In this document: positions 10,801 through 21,152 of the stretch, in pieces
Numbering within the stretch: position 1 is the stretch's first letter
Layout: each line of letters opens with the position of its first letter
Assembly: GCA_051453625.1 (NCBI GenBank)
Contig: JBOZIK010000001.1
Span: 171,818,380 to 171,848,928 of the forward strand
Reading direction: 5' to 3'
DNA: 30,549 nt
Source of the DNA: Welwitschia mirabilis
Taxonomy: Eukaryota; Gnetophyta; Gnetopsida; Welwitschiales
Translations under genes and position numbers: made by a program
Notes under the pieces: model-generated
Database searches by the model: none
What the model saw: the letters and a program-made list of their open reading frames with translations, nothing else
Told to the model about the DNA's origin: nothing

Positions 10801-11400
10801 CTCTAATCCTTTATTAGGTGGAGGTCTTTCTATTTTTTGAGATGTTAAACTTTCTTCTTCATAGTTTTCTTCATTTTGCTTATTTAACATTATACTATTG
10901 TGCTAGAATTGCATTAATTCTAGCCTCTGTATTATGTGTCATCTCTTCTACAACTACTGCATTAGATAACTTGACCTCTTTCTTAAGATCTTCTCGACCA
11001 ATTTTCCATGACACCTCTCCAATGGTAGCATTTGCAGTAACCATCTAAGGTCTCCTCAAAATTACTTCATAGATGTCTCTCTAAATCTTTATTACTAAAA
11101 ATCTATCAAGTAGATAAATCCTTGGAGTTCAATGGGTATATCCTTGAGAACTCCTTCTGGTGTTATTGTTGAACCATCTGTCAGGTATACTTTTCCCTAG
11201 TAAGATATCAATTTTGGCTTTCCTAATTCTTCATAAGTCTTATATGCCATCACATTAACACTTGTGCATAGATCCACAAGTGCTTCTATTTTAAGCTTCC
11301 TATCGATTTTTAAATTGATCACAGGTGTTCCTAGATCACTATGCTTTTCATGTTATTTATTTTGAAGAAGTTGGGTGGAAGCTCAAGACAGTTAATATTT
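10801..11400 (-). pseudogene. Gypsy aspartic protease, decayed
   Basis: On the minus strand from about 11340, TPVINLKIDRKLKIEALVDL leads into DLCTSVNVMAYKTYEELG, which matches the family's LLDLGASVNLLPYSVYEQLG protease active-site region. The catalytic Asp is kept but the following Gly is Cys. YLTDGSTITPEGVLKDI continues the flap region, then MVTANATIGEVSWKIGRE near 11040. At least one stop interrupts the frame (after PKLISY). The protease would cut the Gag-Pol polyprotein. Confidence 0.75.
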
Positions 11401-12870
11401 CCTCATCATCTCAATTTGTTTTTTCTTCTCACTTTCCTTTTTATTCCTTTGTTTTGAGCACATGTGTTTCATTTGCTTGTAATACATAGATACATCTTTT
11501 AGTAATTTTAAAAGAGGTAATGATATTATTGTATCTTCTATAACTTTTGTTAAATATTCTATGTTCTTTTAAATTTTTGGATGCTCTATTTGTTTACTTC
11601 TGATTAGAAAAGGTAGAGGATCTTTTAATGCATCAACTACTAGTTCCTTCCCTGTATTTATTCCTTTCCTAACTGGAGAGTTATTTAAATTTGTTTTCTT
11701 ACATTGGTCTTACTTTATTACCATTTGTTTTTCAAATCTATTAGTTACTACTTTACTTATTGCTTCCCTTGGATTTGGTTAAGATTGAGTAGAAATTTTT
11801 CCTTATTTCTTTTTTGCCTCCAGTTTTTCTTTTATGTCTTTTGAATCTCTAATTATCCTATTCCTGTAATAGTCATATTGCTCTTGCCTTTTAGAGTTTA
11901 CATACTTTTGTAAATGCTTTTCTAATTTACCTTCCCATTTCCTACTTTGGTAAGGGAATGGTATGTTTTTCCCCCCTTCTTGTTTGAGGTTGATTTCTTA
12001 TATTTAAATCTAATCTATTAATATCTAACCAATGAACAAATTTTTGTATCTAGGAACATTCCGTTCCTTCATGATTATCTTCTACATAATGTGTGCATAT
12101 AAGTCCTTCTTCCTCTTTAAAATGTTGTATAGTTAACCAATCAAATTTTTACATCATACTATCAGTCACTTTTTTAGCTACTTCTTCTATAAGACTGATA
12201 CGCTTTGAAATATATGCACTACCATCTACTTCTGGAGTAAATACTTCATTTATTCTTTTCTTTTTCTTATCTTCTTATCCTCATCCTTGACTCATGTTGT
12301 AAAATTGAGTAATAGCTTTTTTTACCTCTTGAACATTCTTTGTCTTGATGCTTCCTCTACAAAGTAAGTTTAATTCCTTGAAAGTTTGACTTTGTAATCT
12401 TCGAAGTAATGCTCTGATTTATTATCTTTTTGTTTAATATTTAAAATTTGTTCTCTTAAATCTTCAACTATCCTCATGGTTGAAATTTAGCTAAGAAAGC
12501 ATTTTTAAGAATTGATCATAAACTAAAAGCATGATTAGACTTTCTATAATACTATAGCTGAGCATCCCATTTTAAACAAAAAGAAAAATACCTCAGAAAT
12601 CAGATTCTAAATTAAGATAATTTTCTTTGCTAAAGGCATCAAATAAACTTAAATGCATTAAAGGTTCTTGTAACTTCTTGTCCTCGAAAATGGGCACTGA
12701 TGTTATATTTATATTTCTCACTTTTTCTAGGTGTTCTAAGTTTATTGGATTAATAAGACTCAAATATTCTAGCCAATAGATATCATAATTCAAAGGTCTT
12801 GGATCTCCATCATCTTCCCAATAGCACACTGTTGCAAATTTCTTCTCAGGTTTATTTATCTTCACTATTT
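11401..12870 (-). pseudogene. Gypsy gag, decayed
   Basis: The stretch upstream of the protease on the minus strand holds gag remnants. ILNIKQKDNKSEHYFEDYK (near 12440) resembles the capsid pattern LNFKQ.DDESL.EAWERFK. KWEGKLEKHLQKYVNSKRQE (near 11930) and DVSMYYKQMKHMCSKQRN (near 11480) precede the protease, as in this group. The first 90-codon open frame (12865-12593; PRPLNYDIYWLEYLSLINP) may be the N-terminal part, but I recognise it only by position. All parts are frameshifted. Gag would form the particle shell. Confidence 0.55.
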
Positions 12871-13469
12871 GGGAAGATTCTCCTTAAATGAGAAGTGATT
12901 TAAGAAGAGTAAGTAATCACTATTCTAATTCATTCATTAATTCAAGAAAGATTTATTATTTTACAATCTTTTTAAAGGTGATTTCATCCATCATAAAATC
13001 TTCTTCTTCTATTTCTATTTTAATCTTACCTCTAGTCTACTCATCCAAGTAATATTCGTTAGGATCTTTAAGATACCTNNNNNNNNNNNNNNNNNNNNNN
13101 NNNNNNNNNNNNNNNNNNNNNNNNNNNNNNNNNNNNNNNNNNNNNNNNNNNNNNNNNNNNNNNNNNNNNNNNNNNNNNTCATATTTGCCAGGGTGTTTAA
13201 CATACTTACCTTTCTCATCCTACCATTTTCCTTAGCTATCTCATTGGATTATAGCCTTCTTCATCTCTACTAGTTGGCTTTAGGGTAGCCCTCCTTCTAG
13301 CACTAAATAGCCTAACTAGATAGAAGAAGTCAAGGTCATCTATCTTAGAAATGAAAAGGGTATAAACAATCAAACTAGGAAAAAACTAATCAAGAGGAAC
13401 TGACACCCATAAATAACAATGAAAAGGATAAGATAGTAGAGAAATTAGAAAAGCCTATGCCCATTACAG
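12871..13469. other. Spacer between two divergent gypsy remnants, with N gap
   Basis: It contains a 100-N gap (13079-13178), the placeholder length used for gaps of unknown size. A short minus-strand open frame runs through the gap but has no recognisable content. The 5' LTR and PBS of the minus-strand gypsy element should lie about here but were not identified. Confidence 0.5.
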
Positions 13470-15200
13470 AGAAACTCTACCATTTTCGTAATAACCTGGG
13501 AAATAAAACATTGTCAAAAAATAGCTAAAGGTCCTAGAGATTTTTTAGAAAGTAAAATAAAAACTTCCTTATTAGAAGTAATCAAACAAGTGCCTTCCTA
13601 TGTAAAGTTCCTATAAGACATGTACATCATAAAAATCAAATGAATGTTAAAACTAAGGCCTTATTAGCATAACAAACAAGTGCAATACTCTAGAATCAAT
13701 TTCATCTTAAGTACAAGGACTCGAGTTGCCCTACAATTGCCATTACAATTAGAGACAAATACCTAACTCAATCCTAGTCAGACTTTGGAGCTAGTATAAA
13801 CTTAGTTCCTTATGATACATACCAAGAAAAAGGCTTGGAAGAGCTCAAAAACACTAAACTTCAGCTATAACTTCCTAATAATTCCTTGAAAATTTCATTA
13901 TAAATAATCAAAGATGTTATTGTTATAGTAGAAAGTTGTTATTTTCTAGTGGATTTTGTAGTTTTTAAACATTGAAAACCTAACCAATCAATTAGTTCTC
14001 ATCATCTCAGAAAGACCCTTCCTTATAACCTCTAATGCCATGATTAACTATAGAAACAGTTTAATGAATATCTCTTTTGGCAATATGATAGTAGATTAAA
14101 TCTTATTAATGCTATGAAATTACCTTCTAATGATGACAAAATTGAACATGTGGATAAATAAAAAGTATCCTCATTTATTAAAAATTCTCCACACACATTC
14201 ATGATGACAATATTTTAGATCTTTCTGAAAAATACAAATTCTTACACCATCACATAAGATGAACTCTTCATTGAGCTTAAACCTCTTTTCCATGATCTCA
14301 AGTATGTGGTTTAAGGAGGTGACTCCACTTTTTCAATGATAATTAATTCCTATTTATCTTTGTCTTAAGAAAACTGAATTGATAAATATTTTGAGAAAAT
14401 ATAATCAAGCCATTGGATGAACCCTTTCTGATATTAAAAGCATTAGTCCTAGCATTTAAATGCACCACATATACCTTGAGGAAAATGCCAAACCTTTTGT
14501 TGAAGCACAACTTAGAATCAACCCAACTTTGAAGGAAGTAGTGAAAAATGAAATAATTAAACTTTTAAACAATGAGATCATGTATCCACTCTCTCACAGT
14601 AAGTGGATAAGTCTAATACAAATAGTAAACCAGGAGCCTGAAAATACCTTGATTCCAAATGAGCATAATGAACTTATCCACACTAGGCCCGCAATAAAAT
14701 GGATAATGCGTATTAATTACTAAAAATTCAATACTATATTAAGAAAAGACCACTTTCCTCTCTCATTCTTTAATCAGATCCTAGAACAACTTTCTGGGTT
14801 CTCTTTATACTATTTTCTAGATGGATGTTTAGGTTATAATTAGATATAAATCACTCTTGAGAATCTAGATAAAACCACATATACCTGCTCTTATGGAATA
14901 TTTACCTATAAAAAAATGCCATTTGGTCTATGTAATTCCCTGCCAACATTTCAATGATGTATCCTTGGCATCTTTCTTGACTTATTAGATTCATGCATCG
15001 AAATTTTCATGGAGGAATTCTATGTTTATGAGTCCTCTTTTGACCATTGTCTTCATAAATTAGAACTTGTCCTTATTCAATGCATAGAAAAATGCTTCAT
15101 GTTAAACTGAAGAAATTTCAGGCCATAGTTCTAGAACACATTATTTCATTAGAGAAAATTTAAGTCAATCCTACAAAAGTATTCTTAATTACCCACTTGC
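13470..15200 (+). mobile_element. Second Ty3/gypsy remnant: gag end, protease and RT
   Basis: Plus-strand blocks in order are: VPSYVKFL-like gag end near 13590; a protease region near 13780-13850 (PYDTYQEKGLEELKNTK, family LLPYSVYEQLGLGELK); SNAMINYRNSLMNISFGNM near 14033; the RT start MHHIYLEENAKPFVEAQLR at 14460-14723 with NPTLKEVVKNEI, PLSHSKWISLIQIV; then KDHFPLSFFNQILEQLSG, TTYTCSYGIFTYKKMPFGLC and the region of the catalytic box. The catalytic pair reads MEEF at 15009-15020 where the family has MDDF. Similarity fades near 15200, before RNase H. Numerous stops show it is dead. It is divergently oriented to the element at 8423-12870. Confidence 0.8.
14460..14723 (+). pseudogene. Gypsy RT N-terminal open segment
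   Basis: This is the longest open part of the plus-strand gypsy RT, 87 codons. It matches the start of plant gypsy RT (CMHHIYLEDNAKP, LNPTLKEVVRKEVLKLLD, YPISDSKWVSPVQVV). The stop at 14721-14723 falls right after INY, where the family continues YRKLN; the next frame resumes the domain (KDHFPLSF). It is the fingers region and has no catalytic residue of its own. Confidence 0.8.
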
Positions 15201-15339
15201 CTATTTGATGAGAACTAATAATGATATAAATTTTTCTTATTAATGAAATGATTTTGTTCTTATGATTATACATTTTAGATCACATTTGATATTTCTCTTT
15301 AGCATTTAAGTTAATATACTAGTTGGTTAGTATGTTACT

Positions 15340-15373
<34 letters not shown>

Positions 15374-15410
15374 NNNNNNNNNNNNNNNNNNNNNNNNNNN
15401 NNNNGTGTGT
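15340..15410. repeat. (AT)n(GT)n microsatellite with 31-N gap
   Basis: A short AT run passes into a long GT dinucleotide run, interrupted by N at 15374-15404 and resuming as GTGTGT. The N run is probably masked or unresolved repeat sequence, so the array length is unknown. Confidence 0.9.
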
Positions 15411-15812
15411 ATGTCATGATGTTGCAGGTACAAAATACCATCTAGCATGAGGATAAGGAAGAAGGTCTAGGTGGCAAAAATACAGCAATAACTTTAACCA
15501 TGAACCTATTTAACAAGAGCAAAGAAAGGAAACAATAAAACAGAAAGAAACTAAAGGACATAAGGTGGAGATCATCACAAGGTGTGGGGATCTTTTTAGT
15601 GAAAGAGCTTTAGCAATAAAACCAAACGAGGAGGTCAAAGGAAGCTCCAGCCATCATGAAAAGTGCATAGCAACATCTCTCATGTTCCAGTGTTGCCTAC
15701 AAAGGAAAAATACAAACTTATTAGTAGACTTTTGTGTATCAACACATATGCACAACTCCTATCCTTATTTGGATTTAATACTACAAGAAGAGAATACAAT
15801 AAAAAACTTTCT
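15411..15812. other. Junction region between two gypsy remnants, no gene assigned
   Basis: It lies between the truncated plus-strand gypsy RT and the truncated minus-strand chromovirus RT. An 83-codon plus-strand open frame (15565-15816) starts MEIITRCGDLFSERALAIKP but resembles nothing I know. It may be chance or a fragment of another element. Confidence 0.4.
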
Positions 15813-16013
15813 TTAACCAACCCCTTGTCTAGCAACTCTTACACTTATCTCCTCTCTTTCATGTAGTGCCATTCTACAGGGTGCTTTGTTTGGAAGTGAA
15901 ACATTACAAACTAGATCTATTTGATGGTTTATACTCCTAACAAGTGACAATCCAAAAGGAAAATCATCAACAAAAATATTTGTAAATGATTTTAACACAC
16001 CTTTTACCTCCAT
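15813..16013 (-). pseudogene. Chromovirus RT start, open segment
   Basis: A 66-codon open frame. GVLKSFTNIFVDDFPFGLSL, SINHQIDLV and SLPNKAPCRMALHEREEI match the linker that begins gypsy RT (DLFP.ELPPGLPP, RDIQHQIDLVPG, SLPN.P.YRMSP.E..E). The RT catalytic part that should follow to the left is absent, so the copy was truncated by deletion or by a later insertion. Confidence 0.8.
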
Positions 16014-16703
16014 TGAACACTCTATTAATTGTTATCCTAAAGATACCTTCAACACCACTACCATGTAATAGCCTTCTTCTGTTATTTCATCTAGCACCTC
16101 ATTTCTTCTTAAGAAGCATACATTTGTGTCATGAAACCCCCTCTAGATCTGGCAACAACTTAAATCTCTTCCCATCCTTATCAACTATAATGCAAGTATT
16201 TGTCTTCCATTATGCATCCACTTTCTATTGTATTGTCATGGTCTACCTAATAATAAATAATAAGCATCCATATCATAATGGACTTGATTATATAAGTTAA
16301 TGATTTTAAAGTTGAGCAAGCACTATTCAGTAATTGTAACATAGCATTCCTTCATAACTAAGAGAGTCGGTATGGTATTGGAAGCAACATGATCTCTAAA
16401 TTAAATTTTTCCAATATGTCACTAGAAACCAAGTTATTAGTACTTCCCTTATCGATTCTAACCTTGAATATCTTCTCCTTACATTTAGTTCTGAATATTT
16501 GTCTCCATTGTGCTAGCTTCTTAACAATATCTACATCTTACACAAAAATTCGTCTAAAAATCATATTTACAATTTTTACATCTTGCATAATGAGGCCTTT
16601 TCCTTTTTCACGAGCAAACTCCTCTAATTCCATCTTTTTAAATTTTCTGCTTGTCTTAACATGTTCAAAGATAGCATTTGTGTGCAGCCTTCTTATTTAA
16701 TAG

Positions 16704-16745
16704 ACACTCATAAGACTTGTACCCTAGATTATGACATTCATAGCA
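16704..16745 (-). other. Gag zinc knuckle with His-to-Tyr change
   Basis: The motif CYECHNLGYKSYEC has all three Cys of the CX2CX4HX4C RNA-binding knuckle in place, but the metal-binding His is Tyr. It lies between the capsid part and the protease, the normal place. Confidence 0.7.
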
Positions 16746-17720
16746 ATTAGCAAAGAAATTACTTCCTTTATAGGTACTCCTCTACCTCTAGTGTCTTCAT
16801 TGTCTTTTTTTTTTTTTGTCATTCTAGTTTATCCTTTCTTCTTACTAATGACCCCTTCTTTATGGTTTCTTCCGCTTAAATCTTCCTCTGTTTGAATTGC
16901 TCCTTCACTATAACTTTTCTTTTGCTTGTAGCACTAACTGGTATACTTCCTCTATTTTTTTAGAAGTCACAATGATAATTTCATCTTGAATAACAAATTT
17001 TAAACCAATAATCTATCTAGTTACCTCTTTTATGTCAAAATCAAAATGTCTTGATTGGATGCCACGTGCATGAAACTTTGTCACACACTTTTCTCCTTGT
17101 TAAAGTATCTACATGTTCCTTATTATCTCTGTTGTATGTGAAATTAGCATGCAATCATATTGAAAAATCTCCTTCACATAGCTCCAAGAACTTGAAAGGT
17201 CTCAATCTTAATGACCCTTTCAAACATGCTCCCACCAACTAGCTGCAACTACTTACAAGAGAGTTGAATTAATCTGTACCTTCTTTTCTTCAACCATGTC
17301 CTTCATTTAGAAGTAGTTCTCCATGCCTCGAATCTAGTCTCAAAACTTTCTTGTTTCCAACCTTCCTTCAAATGGCATTACACTTACTAGGTCCTTTTGT
17401 TCCATCTTCATTAGAGCTTTCATAAAGAGACTCTTTTTTTTTCTCTTCACTTCGAACTTCATGCATACCTCCCTCCTTTTTTGATTCCTCCACTGCAAAA
17501 TGCTCTTCTTCATGCTTTTCCTTTGAAACTCGTTTTAAATGCTTGGGTGTATACTCTATATCCATCTTCTTTACCATCTCCTACATTAACTATAGGATAT
17601 CTTCCACCAATACTTCTTTCTTTGCAAGATGCTTCTGTAGATAGGAAACTATTGGCTTCTTTAGTGGTGTCCTTTAGAACACTAAAATCAAAGACAACAA
17701 ACTCTACACAATCCAAACTT

Positions 17721-17732
17721 GCTCTGATACCA
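17721..17732 (-). other. Primer-binding site of chromovirus-like element
   Basis: On the minus strand it reads TGGTATCAGAGC, a perfect match to the 3' end of plant initiator-Met tRNA. It lies five bases inside the LTR end at 17738 and just upstream of gag. Confidence 0.9.
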
Positions 17733-18073
17733 GATTATGTTGAGCCCCAGAAACACTTTTGGGATCATGCATTTAGTGAGGAATAAAAAATATAGAAGAA
17801 AATATGGAATAAGTGGAATATTTTGGGGAATGAAATAACTACTTTATATTAAGGTATAGATAGTACAAGCCTACAAACTAAAATCACTTCCAATAAAGCT
17901 TCCATGAGCTCTTCTCAATAGTGGTTGTCAAAAGCCTCAGTTAGGCTTTACCACTTTGATGACTTTGATGCTTGATAGCCTTTAAGAGAGAATACAAATG
18001 AGCCATGATCTTACATAAGGAGGAGCTCCCAACTCAAATATTACTTACTTCTCCGTTCTCATGTATAACTTCT

Positions 18074-18109
18074 AAAGCATCTCCCAAAGCATTTCCCAAA
18101 GCGTGCCCC
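18074..18109 (-). repeat. 12-bp triplicate in R region of chromovirus LTR
   Basis: Three consecutive 12-base units on the plus strand (AAAGCATCTCCC, AAAGCATTTCCC, AAAGCGTGCCCC) with a weaker fourth. They begin about 30 bases downstream of the TATA box in the direction of transcription, so they would lie at or just after the RNA start. Confidence 0.7.
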
Positions 18110-18139
18110 AAGGATGCCCTTCATCTCCTCACACCCTCT

Positions 18140-18148
18140 TATTTATAA
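18140..18148 (-). promoter_or_regulatory. TATA box of chromovirus LTR
   Basis: TTATAAATA on the minus strand, in a GC-richer setting (GCCTTATAAATAAGAGGG), is the best core promoter candidate of this LTR. Transcription would run leftward through the PBS into gag. Confidence 0.65.
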
Positions 18149-18318
18149 GGCTTTAGGAGAAATCCTTATCATGAAGGAATCCTCCAATATTAGCCTCTTA
18201 CACCTTTAACCAAAAATAGGATTTGAAAATAACATATTCCTTTTATCTTTATTCCCTCTAAACTTATCATCTCCTTTTCACCTAGATTTCCCATAAAGCA
18301 TGCTAGCAACTACACACG

Positions 18319-18414
18319 GTTCCTACATGGTAATTACACATCGTGGCTTCATTGCAATCACACATGGTGCCTTTATGGCAATTATACATGGTGCCTTCAT
18401 GGCAATTACACATA
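18319..18414 (-). repeat. Four 24-bp tandem repeats in LTR U3
   Basis: Four adjacent 24-base units start at 18319, 18343, 18367 and 18391, each with the pattern GTGCCTTCATGGCAATTACACATG. The last three are closely alike. They lie about 170-270 bases upstream of the TATA box on the transcribed strand, a typical place for enhancer-like subrepeats. Confidence 0.85.
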
Positions 18415-18523
18415 GCAGAGATTTTTCCCCCACACAAGCACACTAAAACCTTAACAAATGAACCCCTAACTAAAACACCGCTTTATTTTTATTTTCTAAG
18501 GATGCTCTTGCATCACTTTCAAA

Positions 18524-21018
18524 TGTGATATTCCAGAATTTGGGCATTTGAAAAGTCCATATCTCTTGATATAACATCCAAAGTTTTCAAATGAGTTATT
18601 TTTTGTTCTGTTTATAATAATAAATAATCTTGCAAAACTAATTCCTTTTAGGATATTATGGAATGATAATGGGTAATATACTCTTTTTGATTTCCTTGAC
18701 TATTTCGATCCAATAGAGACCTCATGCATTCCATTTGGTTGGCTTTGATTTTATGTATCAAATGACAATAAGTAAGTAAAAGATAAATGGAATACTATAT
18801 TTTTCACTTTACAACTCATAGTTGATCAAGTGCTTATTCAATAAATAAACTCAGAAATGAATTGCATAAGTGAGAAGGATAAATTACATGGTTTATAAAT
18901 TGCAATCAATGAAGATTATTAGTATTAATGACAATATATAGTTGTTTATTGGTTTGCTTTCCTAGTTAACATAAACCAACCATCACAAACCAAATTTGAT
19001 GAATAGAATTTCAAGACTCCCAGAAACTAAGATCATGAACTCTTTTATTTTCAACATGTTTAGGATTTCATCTAATATGTTGCTTATGTTAGGAGTTAAG
19101 TATTGTAAGTCGTACAATCATTATGGATACTTTTATTTATGTACTTTTATGAACTATAATTTCCTCAAGGGAACTATCAGAAGTCTCCATTTGAGATAGC
19201 TCATGAAAGGAATCCAAGGGACATGATTTGATTGAAAGGGTGCATAAAATTCCTCATCTAGTTAGGAATTATAGAATTGGGGTATTTTATGGCTAGAGAA
19301 ATATTTAATGTAATGATAAGAGGATATGGATTCTAAGAGACAATAGCAAGAATTGTAGGAAGGATATTTAGCCATGAAACATTTTAACATGGAAAGATTC
19401 TCAACTGCTTTGAGGTACAAGTACAAGGAAATGGATTGAATTACATCTTTAAAAAGAAAGAAAGAATAAAAACATCATAACGGTTGTAGTTACTTTAATT
19501 TGTGAACTTCCCCATAGTATTCAATATAAAAATTTTGTAATCCTTCCATAGGATCCAAGTAATTGCTTGCGTTATAAAATCTTAATCAAAGAGAATCTTG
19601 TTGAAATCCTTGGTAAAAGGGAGAAAAACACACAAATGAAAAGATTACAAGAAATATTTGAACAAGGACAAGCTAAATCTAGTTGAAATGAAGCAATTGG
19701 AGAAGATTTAAAGATGAAATATGGTTGTTACTTTAATCTTGCTAATTTGAGTTCATGATGCAAAAATTGATATGAGTGTCATTGGATGTTGTGCACATGA
19801 TATAGATACTAGGTATGCCTTCATTCAAGTGCTCAATCACAGTATTCAAGCAGGATGCATCAAAGCCTACACATTGAAGCCTAATTATTGAAGCCACGTG
19901 TTAAAGCCAATGCATTATGGTTATGCATTCAAGTAACCGCCAATTCTGACTTCAATTTTGAGTTTTTGCCTTTTTCTATTAAATAAAAAAGTAATTAGAT
20001 GCATTAATGCTTTGTCTGAACACTACCCCTTATTACATTAATAGTCCCTCAATTGCCAACAAAGACGCATTTTTCTTAATTTTTAAGGAAATAAGGCACA
20101 ATCTTTTGTGATAGTAAAGCTTTGCCTTAGGACAACATAAAGCAAGGTATTTCATCCTTTTGTGTTTGTGTGTTCATCTTTGGTTTATGGATATCCTTTT
20201 GGCACTCACATTGATTGCCCAAAGCAAATGCATAGTCATATGTTTAATAAAAATGGCAGTAATTGTCCCTGGCATTACAATAAAAGGATCACAGTATAAT
20301 CAAAAAGAAAAAAGCATATATGCCATATGAAAGCTAACATGGCACATAACTTTCATGTCACTTCATATATACATATCTTATGACATATATCAATCAAGTA
20401 GATCCCACAAGGCATTTCACGGTTTAGGTAAGACAGGAACATTAAAATAATACCATATAATCCACTAGAGTTTATGTAGGATAGCATAACATTATTTTTA
20501 TGTGTTGTGCATTGAATAGCACTCTTAGTATGCATGCCACCACAGAAATCCTCAAATATCAAATACAAAAACCCATCAAAGTTATAACCCCTTGCTTTAA
20601 GACTATAAATGTTATAGATCTTACTCTCTTACTGAGGTGGTTAAAGTTTTCATCTTTTACTTATTTAAGCCAAAATGCATTGAATGTTTATGTAACATCT
20701 TTAAAAACACTTTAAGTTTATATTTTTCTTAGGCTGTGCTGCAATTCAAAACTCTAGGGCTTCCTATTGGGCCATGTGACACATAGGTGACTAATATGAG
20801 ATATTTGGGAAGATTTCAATAAGCAGCACTGTAGATATTAATTTTCATTGCCTAGCTTAGTGTTGGATAACTCAATTGGGTATATTAGCTTGAATTCTAA
20901 GATATACACAACGCAACGGAAAGATGGTCTTCATTCCATGATGTGGTTTGTTATTCATAAACTATGGGGTCTATATCTGACAAAGGTTTTTTTTCACTTA
21001 GGTTAATTCCCATAATGT
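18524..21018. other. No gene recognised; possible plus-strand LTR start at 18524
   Basis: At 18524 the text TGTGATATTCCAGAATTTGG, followed by AGTCCATATCTCTTGAT, looks like the start of a plant gypsy LTR in plus orientation, but no second copy, PBS or end could be fixed. The remaining 2.4 kb is AT-rich, with only short open frames. A short imprecise repeat (AAGCC-containing, near 19862-19905) is visible. Confidence 0.35.
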
Positions 21019-21152
21019 TATCAGACTATTTATCAGACTATTTGTTGCAATACCCTGAAATTTAAAACCAGAGTATCATCATGCCTCCTTTTATCAGACT
21101 ATTTGTTGCAATACCCTGAAATTTAAAACCAGAGTATCATCATGCCTCCTTT
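21019..21152. repeat. 61-bp tandem duplication plus 12-bp duplication
   Basis: Bases 21029-21089 are repeated exactly at 21090-21150 (period 61). Just before, the 12-base unit TATCAGACTATT (21019-21030) is repeated at 21031-21042. The lack of any mismatch means the duplication is recent or an assembly artefact. Confidence 0.9.

Larger units (their letters stand above)
8423..12870 (-). mobile_element. Ty3/gypsy retrotransposon body, decayed
   Basis: On the minus strand, reading from about 12870 to 8423, recognisable pieces occur in the Ty3/gypsy order: gag, aspartic protease, reverse transcriptase, RNase H, zinc-binding and integrase core. Integrase after RNase H separates it from copia. Every domain is broken by stops or frameshifts. 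The protease-to-integrase wording resembles the plant non-chromovirus (Athila/Tat-like) group, but that assignment is by eye. An N gap (13079-13178) lies in its upstream side. No PBS or LTR pair could be fixed. Confidence 0.8.
15813..17720 (-). mobile_element. Chromovirus-like Ty3/gypsy gag-protease-RT, truncated
   Basis: Reading leftward on the minus strand from the PBS: charged Gag N-terminus (17577-17368, Lys/Glu-rich), capsid part IIGLKFVIQDEIIIVTSKK near 17010, a zinc knuckle CYECHNLGYKSYEC (16745-16704; the His of CX2CX4HX4C is Tyr), the protease RIDKGSTNNLVSSDI (catalytic Asp at 16453-16451, DSG changed to DKG), then LLLGRP followed by a stop where the family has Trp (TGG to TGA, 16238-16236), and the RT start FVDDFPFGLSLVRSINHQID (15813-16013; family FP.ELP.GLPP.RDIQHQID). 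The element breaks off at about 15813, so most RT, RNase H and integrase are missing. The pattern is that of plant chromoviruses. Confidence 0.8.
17738..18523 (-). mobile_element. 5' LTR of chromovirus-like element
   Basis: The inner end (minus strand ...GGGCTCAACA) lies five bases from the perfect PBS. A TATA box, tandem subrepeats upstream of it and a short repeat just downstream give a normal U3-R-U5 layout. The outer end is uncertain: no TGTTG start was found, and a different LTR-like start in plus orientation appears at 18524, so I stop the call there. Confidence 0.65.

Noticed and set aside
16389-16700. 103-codon plus-strand frame, and the one at 15986-16300
   Set aside because: Antisense to the chromovirus protease and linker recognised on the minus strand.
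18343-18528. 61-codon frame with an 8-residue repeat (VPLWQLYM)
   Set aside because: It is the 24-bp LTR repeat read in one frame, so not a protein gene.
20353-20715. Two overlapping frames of 71 codons on opposite strands
   Set aside because: Short, no recognisable motif, in AT-rich intergenic DNA; chance frames.
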